From CAYPHA01 sp964410215 (GTDB lineage: Bacteria; Calditrichota; Calditrichia; Calditrichales; CAYPHA01), in NCBI GenBank assembly GCA_964410215.1, contig CAYPHA010000009.1, positions 1 to 64,000 of the forward strand: 64,000 nucleotides of DNA, in the 5' to 3' direction. Both the position numbers and the translations under genes were made by a program. Below, one piece after another: positions 63,979 through 64,000 of the stretch (position 1 is its first letter; the number at the start of each line of letters is the position of its first letter). The notes beneath the pieces are model-generated. The model did no database searches. It was given only the letters and a program-made list of their open reading frames with translations, and was not told where the DNA came from.

Positions 63979-64000
63979 CCTCCCTTATGCATAAGGGAGG
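63979..64000. repeat. Perfect 22-base palindrome at the right edge
   Basis: CCTCCCTTATG at 63979-63989 is followed by its exact reverse complement CATAAGGGAGG at 63990-64000, preceded by a C-rich lead (CACCCCCATCCC). It is probably a dispersed palindromic element that continues past the window; a terminator for prmA is an alternative. Confidence 0.55.

Noticed and set aside
1..64000. tRNA, rRNA, CRISPR arrays, integrase or transposase genes
   Set aside because: None was seen on either strand; the only mobile-like signals are small palindromic repeats.

Overview
The window looks like chromosome of a Gram-negative bacterium of the Fibrobacterota-Chlorobiota-Bacteroidota (FCB) assemblage, probably a Calditrichota, KSB1 or Marinimicrobia-like lineage. 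The evidence is a 2,080-residue SprA homologue (the outer-membrane channel of the type IX secretion system, T9SS), two loci whose products end in NPFN-type T9SS sorting domains, an LptF/LptG pair, several outer-membrane beta-barrels and a DUF5916 protein. The species cannot be named from sequence alone. I see no tRNA, rRNA, CRISPR array, phage or transposase.

Layout. 1-5.2 kb: an outer-membrane porin-like gene and a partial gene, divergent from a haem-binding sensor kinase and its sigma-54 activator; the intergenic region holds a sigma-54 promoter and paired dyads. 5.3-6.7 kb: decayed T9SS cargo genes, one carrying a palindromic element inside its coding region. 7-11.6 kb: a membrane SpoIIE phosphatase and a PAP2, lipid kinase and HAD phosphatase cluster. 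11.6-18.1 kb (minus strand): DUF190 and CrcB fluoride channel, then a tightly overlapping PIG-L deacetylase, 44-residue membrane protein and sodium/solute symporter operon, then an SGNH hydrolase and RidA. 18.3-23.9 kb: a second sigma-54 activator without the phospho-acceptor Asp, then, behind a sigma-54 promoter, a small receiver-like protein, lysine 2,3-aminomutase and a symporter fused to beta-lysine acetyltransferase. This looks like a regulated N-acetyl-beta-lysine osmolyte operon. 23.9-26.2 kb: a J-domain-like/LRR protein, a methyltransferase and a DDAH-family enzyme. 26.4-32.2 kb: a TetR-controlled export system (LolA-like protein, two FtsX permeases, LolD-like ATPase, beta-barrel) with two matching operators. 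32.3-36.9 kb: an OlsF-like double acyltransferase, a GNAT, an SdiA-regulated-type protein and an HD phosphohydrolase fused to a Pycsar-type membrane effector. 37-42 kb: a symporter, Fe-S protein and GAF-SpoIIE operon. 42-46.6 kb: a lipoprotein sulfatase, a HEAT-type fragment, a FadL-like barrel and an L,D-transpeptidase-like lipoprotein. 46.7-51.4 kb: a cold-shock gene with a structured leader, then a large T9SS cargo gene broken by frameshifts. 51.4-64 kb: a small LiaF-like membrane protein, DUF5916, LptG, LptF, SprA and PrmA, ending at a palindromic repeat.

Two themes recur. One is signal-controlled transcription: two sigma-54 activators with matching TGG-N10-TGA elements, two SpoIIE phosphatases and a TetR with paired operators. 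The other is envelope traffic: T9SS, LPS transport, a Lol-like exporter and lipid enzymes. Vegetative promoters, where I can recognise them, use a TTGaca-like -35, a 17-base spacer and often TATATT as the -10. Small palindromic or dispersed repeats sit in several intergenic regions.
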